Positions 38,033-49,228 are shown, counted from the stretch's first letter. The stretch: DNA of 64,000 bases from Okeania sp. KiyG1 (GCF_014132355.1 NZ_BLZO01000075.1:1-64000), one strand, 5' to 3'. The notes: generated from the sequence alone by a model not told the origin. Numbers and translations: made by a program.

Positions 38033-38688
38033 TTTGTACTGAGTTTATGGCTAAGAATATCAAATGTAATTTTTTTAAGTATTCAAGATGAAAATACCAT
38101 TTCAACCAAGCTATTTTTTGGTCAAAAAAGTGCTATTTTACTGTTATAAATATAATTTTTGAGTAATCAGATATAAGTAGGTGAGTCTAATTAAATAGGA
38201 AATAGTTTCTGGGAGGAATACAGGAAATAGGGAACAGAAATTAAACAATTTTTATGATTTCATTTGACATTTGCCTTTTAGTATGATATGATTATTCCTT
38301 ATTTTTCTCGCTATATAATTTTTATGGCTGGTTACAATACTTCATAAATATGAAAACTACTATATTTATTTATTCTACCTGCTCAACTTTATTATTTAAT
38401 TATAATATCATAAGTATGTTAATCAATAAAATATCTTATATAAAAGCTAAATTTTTATTTATAGAAATCATCTCTATTTTTCGTAAAAACTTTACCTATA
38501 TTCATAGTTTTCTTACATATAAAAATAATATCAAAATTTTCATGTAGCGATCGCCCAGTTGAACTAGCTATGCAATTTAGTTGAAATTACTGAAACAGAT
38601 TGAAGGTGACACAGATGATTATGGATATTATATAATTATAGTATAAAAATTCACTTAGAGGATTTTATAACTATGATATATATTATTT
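38033..38688. other. Very AT-rich spacer, no supported gene
   Basis: A 65-codon frame at 38350-38547 is rich in Ile/Phe/Tyr/Asn, as random AT-rich DNA gives, and has no ribosome site; I do not accept it. A GCGATCGC-like site lies at 38547. The region probably holds the promoter of the kinase gene. Confidence 0.5.
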
Positions 38689-41600
38689 TTGCGTTTTTTT
38701 GGCTGTAAAAATATTTTTGACTTAGTTATTTTTCAGAAAATACAATTTAATCAATATAAAGATCGAGTATTAAAATTTCTATCATTAAGGCAAAATCGTC
38801 GTGCGATCGCCAAACAATTTACACTGACATTTTTTCCGATGTCTATTCTCATCGGTGGTATTCTTGCTAACAGCTACTACATAGAATTGAACAGTAAAAA
38901 ACAAGCCATAAAAATAGAAGAAAAGCGAGTTTTACAAGTAAAAAAAACCCTCATAAAAAACTTATTTGTGTCCTTAATTTTAGATGTGCAAAGTTTATCT
39001 CAACTACCAGACATAGGAGAATATTTTGCTGATAAAAAGATAATTCTCAAATACAACACTCACATTTAGAGCATATAGAAGAACATTTTATAGCATTTGC
39101 CAAATATCAGCAAATTTATGACCAAGTTCGACTACTTGATACTACAGGTCAGGAAATACTGAGAGTTAATTATGAAAATGGAAAAGTTGAACTTGTTCCC
39201 CAAAACTTACTGCAAAATAAAGCAGATAGGGATTATTTCAAAACAGCGGTCGCTATGCCAAAAGATAGTATTTACATCTCGGTATTTGACTTAAACCAAG
39301 AACAAGGAAAAATTGAGCGACCATTAAAACCATCTATACGATTAGCTGCACCTATATACAATAGTCAAAATCAGCTACAAGGGATTGTAGTAAGCAACTA
39401 CATGGGAGAACACCTAGATCAACAACTAACCCAAAAAAGTTATAGGACTTTAGGCCAGTCAATGCTACTGAATAGGGCTGGATTTTGGTTAATCAACCCA
39501 GAAGAGCCAGAAAAAGAATGGGGTTTCATGCTACCCGACCGCAGGCAACAAACATTTGAGCGTCAGTTTCCCGAAGCATGGCAAGATATATCTCTCAAAG
39601 ATTCAGGACAAATACAAACTAAGGAGGGATTATTTAGTTTTACCACCTTCGATCCTCAGAATATACCTAAAAACTTAACTCAAGTAAACATTCCCAAAAT
39701 TACCCTATCCAAAAACGCCATAGATAGCTACGGTTGGAAAATAGTTTCCTATATTTCTCCAGAAGTATTGTCCGCTAAATCAGATGGAATGTGGATAAAT
39801 TTCCTCTGGTTGTATCTGTTTTTCAATGGTTTGCTTGCTGTAAGTGTTGCTGTGGTGACAATAGTACGGAGAAAAAATCAACTGGCAAATGCTGAATTAG
39901 AGAAAACCAAGCTTAAATTCCTGGAAGCTCAAGAGCGCGAATGGCTCAAAAATCGTATTGCTAGCCAAATTCTTCACTCTCTCGATATCAACACTATTTT
40001 AGAAACAGCGGTGAGTGAGATTCATTCTTTACTCAACATTGAACGCTGTACTTTTGCCTTGTATAGTACTACAACTGTACAGCCATTCTGGGAAATAGTG
40101 ACAGAAGCTAAAAATCCTGAATTAGTCAGTGCCATTAATTGTTATTCCAGAGAAAGTGTAGGCAAATTATACGATCGCTTTTTAGAGGGGAAAACTATCA
40201 AAATAAATCGAGTTAGTACCCTAAAAGATTTAGAACTCAAAAAATTGTTAGCTGTTCAAAAATGTAAGTCTTTTATCGGATTAACAATAGACACCTCCTC
40301 TGAAGTAGTGGGAGTGTTGAGTTGTAGTTATAGTAGTCAAGTACACCATTGGCAGCAAGAAGAAGTAATACTGCTACAGGAAATAGTTGAGCAACTTGCA
40401 ATTGCCATTAACCAAGCCAAACTCTACACTGATACTCGACAAACAGCTCTATCACTCCAAAAACTCACTGCTGAATTACAACATAGTCGCAGCCAGTTAA
40501 TTGCCCATAATAAAATACTGGTGGAGCTTTCTAAAAATAAGATATTAACTCAAGGAGATTTCCTGCTAGCTTGCCAGATAGTCAACCAAGTAGTTTCTCA
40601 AACATTGGAAGTCAAACAAGTTAGTATTTGGCTGCTAGATGAAAATCATACTAGGATCGAATGTGTTGATTCTTACAATTTGACCACAGACGAACATACT
40701 CAGGGAGGGGAACTCAAAGTTACTAATTACCCAAATTACTTTAAGTGTTGGGAAAATTCTCATCTGATAGTTAGTAATGATGTGTCCTCAGATCCAAGAA
40801 TAGAAGAACTACTGGAAGAATACTTAAAACCCTTTGGTATCACTTCCATGTTGGATGCGGTAATCTATTTTCGTGGAAAAATGATTGGAGTAATGTGCTT
40901 GGAGCATATCGGTATTGCTCGTAACTGGAGTTTAGAAGAACAAAATTTTGCTAGTGCTTTAGCAGATTTACTTTCCTTAGCACTAGAAGCAAGGGAGCGA
41001 GTTGAAGCAGAATTACAACTGCAAAAACGCACGCATGAATTAGAAACTACTTTACGGAAGTTGCGACTCACCCAAGCTCAGATAGTGCAGAGTGAAAAAA
41101 TGTCTAGTCTTGGGCAAATGGTTGCAGGGGTAGCTCACGAAATTAATAATCCAGTCAGTTTTATTCACGGTAATTTAATTCATGCTACCGAATATACTCA
41201 AGACTTGTTAAAGTTGATAGAACTCTACCAACAACACTTCCCTGACTCTCCAGAGGATCTTACTGAAATGCTAGAGGAGTTAGATTTAGACTTTCTCCGA
41301 GAAGATTTGGATAAGTTATTTAAGTCAATGCGGATGGGAACCGATCGCATTACTCAAATCGTCAAATCTTTGCGGACTTTCTCTCGCCTAGACGAAGCAC
41401 AATTTAAAGAAGTGAATATCCATGAAAGTATTGATAGTACCCTCACTATCCTCGAGAACCGTCTGAGGGCAAAACCAGGTGCTTCAGAAATTGAGGTAAT
41501 CAAAGACTATGGCCAGCTACCTCTGATTAACTGCTATGCTGGCGAACTCAATCAGGTATTTATGAATATTATCAGCAATGCTATTGATGCGGTGGAAGAA

Positions 41601-41921
41601 CGAAATCAACAGCAGGCAATGGCAGGGGAAACATATACGGGTAAAATTAGTATTAACACTACAATAGTAAGAGAAGATTGGGTCGCCATTAGGATAGTTG
41701 ACAATGGTTCTGGAATTACGTCAAATATTCAGTCTAAGTTATTTGACCCATTTTTTACTACCAAAGATCCTGGCAAGGGAACAGGATTAGGATTGTCAAT
41801 TAGCTACCAAATTGTCGTCAAACATCATGGAGGAAACCTAATATGTAACACTGAATCAGAAGAAGGGACAGAATTTATCATTGAAATTCCGATCTCTTGG
41901 TCAACATTCCCTTGCGTCTGA
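38689..41921 (+). CDS. Sensor histidine kinase (Cache, GAF-GAF, HisKA, HATPase), frameshifted
   Basis: The first part (38689-39069) has a membrane helix (FTLTFFPMSILIGGILANSY) and the start of an outer Cache domain. The rest (39255-41921) completes Cache (APIYNSQNQLQGIVVSNYMG), a second membrane helix (WLYLFFNGLLAVSVAVVTIV), two GAF domains, and the kinase core SSLGQMVAGVAHEINNPVSF (phospho-His), NVFMNIISNAIDAVEE-type N box, DNGSGI and KGTGLGLSISY. The two parts join with one extra A in the A5 run at 39034-39038 (ADKKDNSQIQHSHLEHIEE). The first codon shown is a TTG. An ATG at 38673 is one base out of phase across a T7 run, so the start is uncertain. No response regulator is adjacent, but the next gene pair may be its partner. 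Confidence 0.85.
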
Positions 41922-41946
41922 CGCGCCCCACGGGATCTGACCGCTT

Positions 41947-42143
41947 ATATCATGTCCGGTTGAATACTTATTATTAAAATAGTAAGGGAGCGGGTAGGGA
42001 CGTTGCATAAGCGGCGTCCGTACCGGGAGTAGGGGAGTAGGGAACCCACCCCTAACCCCTCCCGTGGAGGGGAAAATAGAAAGATTTACTGTTTAAGCAC
42101 TCGTGATAAGTTTTTTCCAGATCGCTCTTATCCGGACATGATA
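41947..42143. mobile_element. TATCATGTCCGG MITE between two kinase genes
   Basis: TATCATGTCCGGTTGAATAC at the left and TTATCCGGACATGATA at the right, flanked by TA. Inside are a small AGGGACGTTGCATAAGCGGC palindromic piece and TAGGGAG repeats. It separates the two histidine kinase genes. Confidence 0.7.
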
Positions 42144-42236
42144 TTAGACAATCTTTGAGTCAAGCTATATAAGCAGCCTTAATGAATTCAAATAGAATCT
42201 AAAGAGATTGCTTTTAGATAACAGGAAGTTTTATTC

Positions 42237-45176
42237 ATGTTAAAAATTCTCGTGCATAATTTAATAATCAGGGTAGTTTGTTTTTGGAGGCGACAACGTT
42301 CTAATTATGTCCAAAGTCTTTCCGGCAAAATTTCTCTGTGTAGTTTTTAGTGATTTTTTATGTTACAAATATCAACAGTAATGTTACTACTGATATTTGT
42401 AACAGTTTGGAATGGGCATCGAACTAGCTATAACCTAGCAAGAAATCTCCATAAAGAAATTATCAATAATGTTACTAATTTACTAGAAAATTATCTGCGT
42501 CAACCTCTTTTGATTAACCAGATGAACCACAATGCTGTGAAATTAGGTTTGTTGGATTTATCCGATCTAGAAACAACAGGGCGTTTATTCCTCCAGCAAA
42601 GCCAGATATTTGATGTCAGCTATATTAACTTTGCTAATGAGGACGGAGAATTTGTGGGTGCTGGTATAACAGCCAAGAATTATATAAGTATTGATATTAC
42701 AAATCGCTCCCATCCTCAAATCGTATATGAATATGCTGTTGACTCAGAAGGAAATCTGGGAAATGTTCGCAGAACTTATGCCTACAATTACAAAACAGAA
42801 CACTGGTATACTCAGCCAATTAAAGCAGGTAAAGCTATCTGGAGCGACATTTATCTGTGCGATGGAATAACTAATGCCTTAGCAATTTCTGCGAGTTACC
42901 CCATCTATGACGACAACCAAAAATTACTTGGTGTTTTGGGAGTAGATCAAGGGATTTCCGATCTTTCCAATTTCCTACAGAAGTTAAAAATTAGTCAATC
43001 TGAAGTAGTGATGATTATGGAGCGCTCAGGAATGTTGGTTGCCAGTTCCTCAAAATTACCTTCTTTTGAAGTTGTCAATGGTAAAGCAAAACGGTTAGCA
43101 GCAGTTAATAGTCCCGATCCCCTGACTCAAGCAACTGCTCAATATTTGCAGCAAGAGCTTGAAAACCTACAGAAAATTGAGTCAGAGCAACATTTTCATA
43201 CTAAATTACTAGGCAAGCAATATTTTGTTCATGTTTCAAGTTGGGGAGACAATTTAGGTCTGGACTGGGTGGTAGTTGTAGCAACACCGGAGTCATACTT
43301 AATGGCAGGTGTTTATGCCAGGCTGAAAATCATTATCCTAGTTTCTTTCATAGCATTCATACTAGCAATACCATTAGCCATCAAGATTGCACGTTGGCTT
43401 ACTACTCCTATTCTCAGCGTTCATCAAGCATCTCTATCTGTTGCGTATGGAAATTTAGACCAGAAAGTGCCATTAAAAAGTCTTGCTCCTTGGCTACCAA
43501 ATATTCGCGAACTAGACGAACTAGCGATCGCTTTTAATCTAATGGCTGCTCAGTTAACAACTGCTTTTGAAGCATGGGTAGTAATGAATCAGAGCTTAGA
43601 AAAACAAGTTGATGAACGCACTGAACAACTGCAAAGGAGTCGCAGACAGTTAATTGCTCATAATCAGTCTCTGATCGAGTTATCTAAAAATAAGGTATTA
43701 ACTCAAGGAGATTTCTTAGCAGCTTGCCAAAAAATCAATGAAGTCGTATCGCAAACATTGGAAGTTAAACAAGTAGGTATTTGGTTGCTAGATGATGCTC
43801 ACACTCTCATTCAATGTGTTGATTTTTACAGACTTACAACAGACGAACATACTCAACAAATAGAATTGCTAGCTGCTGACTATCCAAGCTACTTCCAAGC
43901 TTGGAAAAATAATCGGGTACTGGTGATTGACAACGTACATTCCGATCCAAGAGTCAAAGATTTGCTTCAGGAATATCTGATACCACTTGGCATCACTTCC
44001 ATGTTAGATGCTTTGATTTATTCTGGAGGAAAAGTCATTGGGGTCATTCGTCTAGAGCATATTGGTACTCCCCGTACCTGGACTCTAGAGGAACAAAATT
44101 TTATTGCTACTCTAGCAGATTTTGTAGCCCTAGCACTAGAAGCAAGTGAGCGAGTTGAAGCAGAGCGCGCTCATCAGTTAGCACAAAAAGCGCTTCAGCA
44201 GAGCGAAACCCGTAACCGGGCAATGTTAGAGGCAATTCCAGATTTAATTATGCGCGTGCAGCGAGATGGCACTTGTTTAGATTTTATTCCTCCTGAAAAT
44301 ATTGATATGGTAGATTTTACCTCTAATGATGAACCTTTACCAATAAATTTATTAGAGCAAGAGCTTTACTATATCAATCAAGCAATACTCACAGGCAAAC
44401 TACAAGTTTATGAACGACAAATTCTCAGAGATGGTGAGGTACGTTACGAAGAACTCCGCATCGTTGGCAATGGAGAAGAGGAAGTATTAATGATTGTGCG
44501 AGATATCACCGAACGGAAACAAGCTGAGGAGCAAATCAAGCAATCTTTAGCAGAAAAAGAAATATTACTTAAAGAGATTCATCATCGCGTTAAAAATAAC
44601 CTCAATATTATCTCTAATTTATTAGATTTGCAATCCTACTCAATTACTGATGACATTTCGCTTCACCTATTTAATGATGCTAAAAAACGCATTCAAACTA
44701 TGGGACTAATTCACGAACAGCTTTACAAAGGTAATCATTTTGGAAAGGTAGATTTTGGAGAATACATCAAGCAGTTAGTCAACAATATCTTTTTTTATTG
44801 TCAAAGCAACCATAACAGAGTAAATCCTATTATTAAAGTCGAACCAATATTACTCAATTTAGAAACAGCTGTTCCTTGCGGGTTACTGATTAATGAACTT
44901 CTGATGAATGCTTTTAAACACGGTTTTCCCGATCTAAGATTAGGAGAAGTTCGGATCGTGATGTTTAAAGATATCAATGAAAAATTCGTCTTGGAAGTAT
45001 GTGATAATGGTATTGGAATACCTTCGACAGTTAATTGGGAAACTTCTAATTCTCTGGGTTTAAAACTCGTCCGTATTTTGGCGAAACAGTTAAATGGAAC
45101 TATTACTGTTGATACTTCTGAGGGCACATCTATTAGTTTGATTTTCTCAGAATTAAAGTATAAACAAAGGTTTTAA
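42237..45176 (+). CDS. Sensor histidine kinase (dCache, HAMP, GAF, PAS, HisKA_2)
   Basis: The clean frame starts at 42360 (MLQISTVMLLLIFVTVWNGH, a membrane helix). An earlier ATG at 42237 with AGGAAG nine bases before opens MLKILVHNLIIRVVCFWRRQ in the same phase, but TAG TGA at 42348-42353 interrupts. T-run indels could bypass these stops, so the true start is open. Then come an outer Cache domain, a second helix (LKIIILVSFIAFILAIPLAI), HAMP, a GAF domain, a PAS domain ending MIVRDITERKQAEE, and a HisKA_2 core with LLKEIHHRVKNNLNIISNLL, LLINELLMNAFKHGF, DNGIGI and NSLGLKLVRILA. The kinase type resembles PdtaS-like enzymes that pair with the regulator class encoded next, 45 bases downstream. 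Confidence 0.9.
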
Positions 45177-45221
45177 AATGTCAAAAAAATTATAATATAT
45201 ATTATCTTTGGAGATATTACA

Positions 45222-47036
45222 ATGAAAATCACTAGCCCTTATGCAAAAAATGATCGAGTTAACCACACTGCAACTACTAGAATTCTGATTGTTGAAGATG
45301 AGTTAATTGTAGCAGAAAACCTAAAAATGGTTTTACAAAAACTAGGCTATGAAATTGTCGGAGTTGTTCACTCTGGAGAAGAAGTAATACAACAGGTTGC
45401 GAAAACAAATCCAGATGTGATCCTCATGGATATCATGCTTCAAGGCGAGATTGACGGAATTACAGCAGCAGCAAAAATATACCAACAATTCCAGTCTCCA
45501 GTAATTTTTACTACAGCCTATGATGACGATGATACCATCGAACGAGCAAAACATACACACCCCTATGGTTATCTCATCAAACCTTTTCAAATCGCAAACT
45601 TAAAAACTACTATAGAGATGACATTGCAAAAACACCAGTCAGTTGTTGCTACCAAAGCAGAATATACTGGTAAACTTGAAGATGCTTACCAAAAGTTAGA
45701 GCGTTTGCACAAGTATGATCCACTGACCAACCTACCCACTAGGAAAGTTTTGCAAAGTATGTTTGAAGAGATAGTAGATACATTATCAAACCCAGTAGTG
45801 AACGACCGCTCTCATTTACACCAATCTCTCTACATACCAGTATTTTGTCTGAGTATCGATCGCTTCTATCGAATCTACCAATACATGGATCATCAAGAAA
45901 CTGACTATTTGTTGCAAGCTGTGGCCAAGCGAATTGTTGAGGTAGTAGGAAAAAATAATGTTGTTGCCCGTACAGATATTAATGAGTTTATCCTAATTTT
46001 GGAGCCTGTTGAGTATTTAGGTCAAGCTAGCGAAATTGCTAAATGCGTATTAAAAACGGTCGCCGATTCTTATATTATTGGAGAGCGAGAAGTTTTTCTC
46101 ACAGCCAGCCTTGGTGGAGCGCTCTATCCTCGTGACAGCAACAGTTTTCTTTCTTTATTACAAGATTGTCATTTAGTCATGCAAAAAGCCCAAGATCAAG
46201 GAGGAAACCGTCATCAATTCCATAGCTCACAGGGTAAAACCAACAATACTAACTTGTTAGCTCTAGAAACAGATTTACATTATGCGATCGACCGCGAACA
46301 ACTGCAGCTTTATTATCAACCGAAAGTAGACCTAAAAACAGGTAAAATTTCTGGTGCTGAAGCTCTCTTGCGTTGGCAGCACCCACAGTCAGGTTTCATA
46401 TCTCCAGCAAGATTTATTCCTCTAGCAGAAGCTACTGGTTTGATTGAAACTATTGGGGAATGGGTATTAGAAAATGCCTGCAAACAACTCCAAGTATGGA
46501 AAGAAGATGAGCTGCTCAAAGACTTTAAAGTAGCTGTTAACATTTCAAGTTATCAACTTCGACAACCTCTGTTACAGCATAAGTTTTCCAAAATATTACT
46601 AAATCACCAACTCAGTGCTAATTTTATAGAATTGGAGTTGACTGAAAGTGCTTTAGTGGAAGATATCGATTTAGCCCAGCAACAGCTAGAAGCTTTCAAA
46701 ACTCTAGGACTGAATCTAGCGATCGATGATTTTGGCACTGGTTATTCGTCTTTGAGCTATCTCTACAGATTTCCTTTTGATACTCTGAAGCTCGACCGTT
46801 CATTTTTATCCAATATTCACAAGCATTCTAAGAACAGAGCTATTGTGATTGCAATGATTCAGATGGCACGTCAACTAGAGCTTACTGTTGTAGCAGAAGG
46901 AGTGGAAACAGAAGAAGAACTAGCATTCTTGCAAAAACACCATTGTGATATGATTCAGGGTTATCTTTTTAGTCCTCCTATTTCTGCACAGGCATTTTAC
47001 GAATTAGTGCATCAGGGAAAAATTTTGCCTATATAG
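45222..47036 (+). CDS. Response regulator with degenerate GGDEF and intact EAL domain
   Basis: 604 residues. REC (about 18-135) has the acid pair Glu25-Asp26, phospho-acceptor Asp70 (VILMDIMLQG) and Lys120 (YLIKPF). A GGDEF-like domain follows (about 165-335), but the signature is replaced by ARTDINEFILIL, so cyclase activity is unlikely. The EAL domain (about 345-600) keeps EALLRW, NISSYQL, ELTESAL, IDDFGTGYSS, LKLDRSF, VAEGVET and QGYLFSPP, all residues needed to hydrolyse cyclic-di-GMP. GGAG lies nine bases before the ATG. With the HisKA_2 kinase gene just upstream it forms a two-gene unit that should lower cyclic-di-GMP on stimulus, an inference from the domains. Confidence 0.9.
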   Translation: MKITSPYAKNDRVNHTATTRILIVEDELIVAENLKMVLQKLGYEIVGVVHSGEEVIQQVAKTNPDVILMDIMLQGEIDGITAAAKIYQQFQSPVIFTTAYDDDDTIERAKHTHPYGYLIKPFQIANLKTTIEMTLQKHQSVVATKAEYTGKLEDAYQKLERLHKYDPLTNLPTRKVLQSMFEEIVDTLSNPVVNDRSHLHQSLYIPVFCLSIDRFYRIYQYMDHQETDYLLQAVAKRIVEVVGKNNVVARTDINEFILILEPVEYLGQASEIAKCVLKTVADSYIIGEREVFLTASLGGALYPRDSNSFLSLLQDCHLVMQKAQDQGGNRHQFHSSQGKTNNTNLLALETDLHYAIDREQLQLYYQPKVDLKTGKISGAEALLRWQHPQSGFISPARFIPLAEATGLIETIGEWVLENACKQLQVWKEDELLKDFKVAVNISSYQLRQPLLQHKFSKILLNHQLSANFIELELTESALVEDIDLAQQQLEAFKTLGLNLAIDDFGTGYSSLSYLYRFPFDTLKLDRSFLSNIHKHSKNRAIVIAMIQMARQLELTVVAEGVETEEELAFLQKHHCDMIQGYLFSPPISAQAFYELVHQGKILPI

Positions 47037-47316
47037 CAGGAGGAAGAAGGAAGAAGGAAGGGGGAAGAAGGAAGAAGGAAGGGGGAAGAAGGAAGAAGGA
47101 AGAAGGAAAAATCTGTTGTCTGAGTTTTACAGCAGTTTTCATTTTGGTAGACTACAGTAAGAGCAAATGACCTTATGCTAACCTAGAGAGCTTCTCCGCT
47201 TTATATGTTGTGGAGCAAAACGCCCCTACAACCTACATTCCACACGACAAAATGTAGCATAAAAATATAAGTCAAAAGTTAAAAGTTAAAAGTCAAAAGT
47301 TAAAAGTTAAAAGTAA
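47037..47316. repeat. GGAAGAA tandem repeats and spacer
   Basis: GGAAGAAGGAA-type heptamers at 47037-47110, then TTAAAAG heptamers at 47272-47312. 47111-47271 has no gene. Confidence 0.6.
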
Positions 47317-47460
47317 TATCAAATCCGGTAGCATCGGTGTAATTAGATGGGGGATGGGGGATGGGGGGATGGGGAGATGGGGGGATGGGGGGATGGAGAA
47401 ATATTTGGTAATCGTTGAAGATGAAACATTTTTTACGTGCCGAATTAAACGGATTTGATA
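47317..47460. mobile_element. TATCAAATCCGG variant MITE
   Basis: TATCAAATCCGGTAGCATCG at the left, ACGGATTTGATA at the right, TA outside. Inside: GGGGGAT and GGGGAGAT heptamers. A sister family to the TATCATGTCCGG elements; another copy is at 59280-59576. Confidence 0.65.
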
Positions 47461-47515
47461 TAAGAAGAAAATTATAGTGGTCAATAGGAGTCAATAATTC
47501 AGTAATATCATGTTC

Positions 47516-47658
47516 GGTTGAATACTTACACTTTGGAGGAAGGAAGGCAGAAGGCAACCCACCCCTAACCCCTCCCAGGAGGGGAAGGCTGGAGGCAGTA
47601 GAGAATATTGGTTCAAGGCCAGAAGTTTTTTTTATAACTGATTATCCGAACATGATAT
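47516..47658. mobile_element. TATCATGTTCGG MITE with known empty site
   Basis: Left TATCATGTTCGGTTGAATAC, right TTATCCGAACATGATA, TA duplicated outside. Flanks (47471-47514 and 47659-47700) match 15841-15912 without the insert, so this is a real insertion at TA. The compensatory change TCC to TTC at both ends keeps the inverted pair. Confidence 0.8.
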
Positions 47659-47856
47659 AAGTATTTATGCTTAATATTTAACTGAAAATTTGACTTTTGA
47701 GAAGTAATTTATACAGTATAAATATTTACCAATAATAGAAATTGTATACTACTTTTAATGTTACGCTCTTGACGTGGGGAATGTGGGCTACAAGATTTTT
47801 GTTATTACCGAATAATTAAGGTTTAAAGCCTCTCCTTAATTATTAATTATTAATTA
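47659..47856. other. Spacer with a solo PATE left end
   Basis: ATTACCGAATAATTAAGGTT then TAAAGCCTC at 47815-47843 is the left end of the PATE-like family. No right end follows. TAATTAT heptamers then run to the rimK stop. Confidence 0.5.
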
Positions 47857-48747
47857 TTAATTGTTGAACCTTTTTTCTGCATTCTTCTCTAAAAACTCAA
47901 TTATCTTGCCAGAAACATCTACTCCTGTAGCTGTTTCTATTCCTTCTAAACCAGGAGAAGAATTCACCTCCATCACCACAGGGCCATGATTAGAGCGTAA
48001 CAAATCTACTCCAGCAACTCTCAACCCCATTGCTTTAGCTGAACGCACAGCAGTTGAACGTTCTTCAGGAGTTAATTTAATTTTTTCTGCTTTACCACCC
48101 CGGTGCAAGTTAGAGCGAAACTCACCCTCAGCTCCCTGTCTTTTCATAGATGCTATTACTTTATCTCCTACTACAAAACATCGCAGGTCTGCACCATCTG
48201 CTTCTTGAATAAATTCTTGAACTAAAATATTAGCATCCAAGCCACGAAAAGCTTCAATAACTGACTTAGCAGCTTGATAAGTTTCTGTTAAAACTACTCC
48301 TATTCCTTGAGTGCCTTCTAATAGTTTAATTACTAAAGGAGCGCCTCCCACAGTATTAATTAAACCATCAATATCTTTAGTGGAATTAGCAAACCCAGTT
48401 ACAGGTAATCCAATTCCGTCTCTAGCTAATAATTGCAAACAATGTAATTTATCGCGAGACCGAGAAATGGCTTGAGAAGGATTTGGGGTAAAAACTCCCA
48501 TCATTTCAAACTGTCTAACTACAGCAGTCCCATAAAATGTTTTAGAAGCACCAATGCGAGGAATTATAGCATCAAATCCTTCCAAAGGTTCACCTTTGTA
48601 AATAACTTGAGGCTTCATAGAAGTAATATTCATATAACAGCGCAAGTAATCAATAACTTGCACTTCGTGACCTTTTTTTTCCCCTGCTTCTAGCAATTTT
48701 CTAGTCGAATAAAGAGTTGGTTCAGTTGATAAGATAGCGATTTTCAT
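47857..48747 (-). CDS. rimK: RimK-type ATP-grasp alpha-L-glutamate ligase
   Basis: It adds glutamate residues to the C-terminus of ribosomal protein S6, or makes poly-glutamate, in characterised bacteria. 296 residues: [20 protein letters not shown], then [36 protein letters not shown], the ATP-grasp loop [55 protein letters not shown] and the Mg2+ site [17 protein letters not shown]. All ATP-grasp motifs are kept, and the length matches RimK. Its ATG is 22 bases after the stop of the RimB-like gene, on the same strand, so both are co-transcribed. The stop is followed by TAATTAT repeats. Confidence 0.95.
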   Translation of the reverse strand: MKIAILSTEPTLYSTRKLLEAGEKKGHEVQVIDYLRCYMNITSMKPQVIYKGEPLEGFDAIIPRIGASKTFYGTAVVRQFEMMGVFTPNPSQAISRSRDKLHCLQLLARDGIGLPVTGFANSTKDIDGLINTVGGAPLVIKLLEGTQGIGVVLTETYQAAKSVIEAFRGLDANILVQEFIQEADGADLRCFVVGDKVIASMKRQGAEGEFRSNLHRGGKAEKIKLTPEERSTAVRSAKAMGLRVAGVDLLRSNHGPVVMEVNSSPGLEGIETATGVDVSGKIIEFLEKNAEKRFNN

Positions 48748-48769
48748 TTGATTGTTTTCTACAATTTAT

Positions 48770-49228
48770 TTACCTGATTTTTGACATTTTTTTTGCCTTT
48801 TTACCTAAATAGGATTTGCTTGGGTCAATTAAGAAAATTCCTCGCACAGCTTGTCGCCCTAATAACATTCTAAATCCCATTAATTCCCGATTAGTTAATG
48901 TTAACTCAACTTGCCATTTTTCTTGCATTAAATTTACTTCTGTGAGAATCACAGGGCGTAATTCTGCTTGTCCACTAGAACTACGAACATGACGTTCATC
49001 TATTAATTCTGCTTCAGCAATTACTATTTGATTCGTATCTCGTTGTTTGGGATGAATTTTAAATTTTACTCTTGGTTTACCATCGATTTCAAAAGTCTCA
49101 ATATCAAAAGCGTGTAAACTAGAGGTACGAGCGCCAGTATCGATTTTTGCCTTGATTTTAGTAATGCCAATTTCGGGTAATGCTATCCATTCCCGCCAGC
49201 CAATAATTGGTAATTCTTGATGTTTCAT
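48770..49228 (-). CDS. rimB: RimB-like retropepsin-type protease (ATP-dependent zinc protease family)
   Basis: 152 residues from the ATG at 49226-49228: MKHQELPIIGWREWIALPEI, the active-site KIDTGARTSSLHAF (Asp-Thr-Gly as in retropepsins), VRSSSGQAELRPVILTEVNL, and LMGFRMLLGRQAVRGIFLID. A longer frame to 49333 exists, but its first 35 residues (SLLPTPYSLLPTPYSL) are only the translation of GGGAGTA repeats, so I reject that start. In Pseudomonas, RimB is a protease that removes glutamates added by RimK. The gene order rimB-rimK supports that pairing here. No rimA is nearby. Confidence 0.85.
   Translation of the reverse strand: MKHQELPIIGWREWIALPEIGITKIKAKIDTGARTSSLHAFDIETFEIDGKPRVKFKIHPKQRDTNQIVIAEAELIDERHVRSSSGQAELRPVILTEVNLMQEKWQVELTLTNRELMGFRMLLGRQAVRGIFLIDPSKSYLGKKAKKMSKIR

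Noticed and set aside
38350-38547. 65-codon frame in the AT-rich spacer before the first kinase
   Set aside because: Composition as expected from random AT-rich DNA, no ribosome site, no recognisable motif.
47340-47395. Heptamer and octamer runs as possible CRISPR or origin iterons
   Set aside because: They are simple tandem repeats of the kind scattered in nearly every spacer; there is no dnaA, dnaN or DnaA-box cluster.
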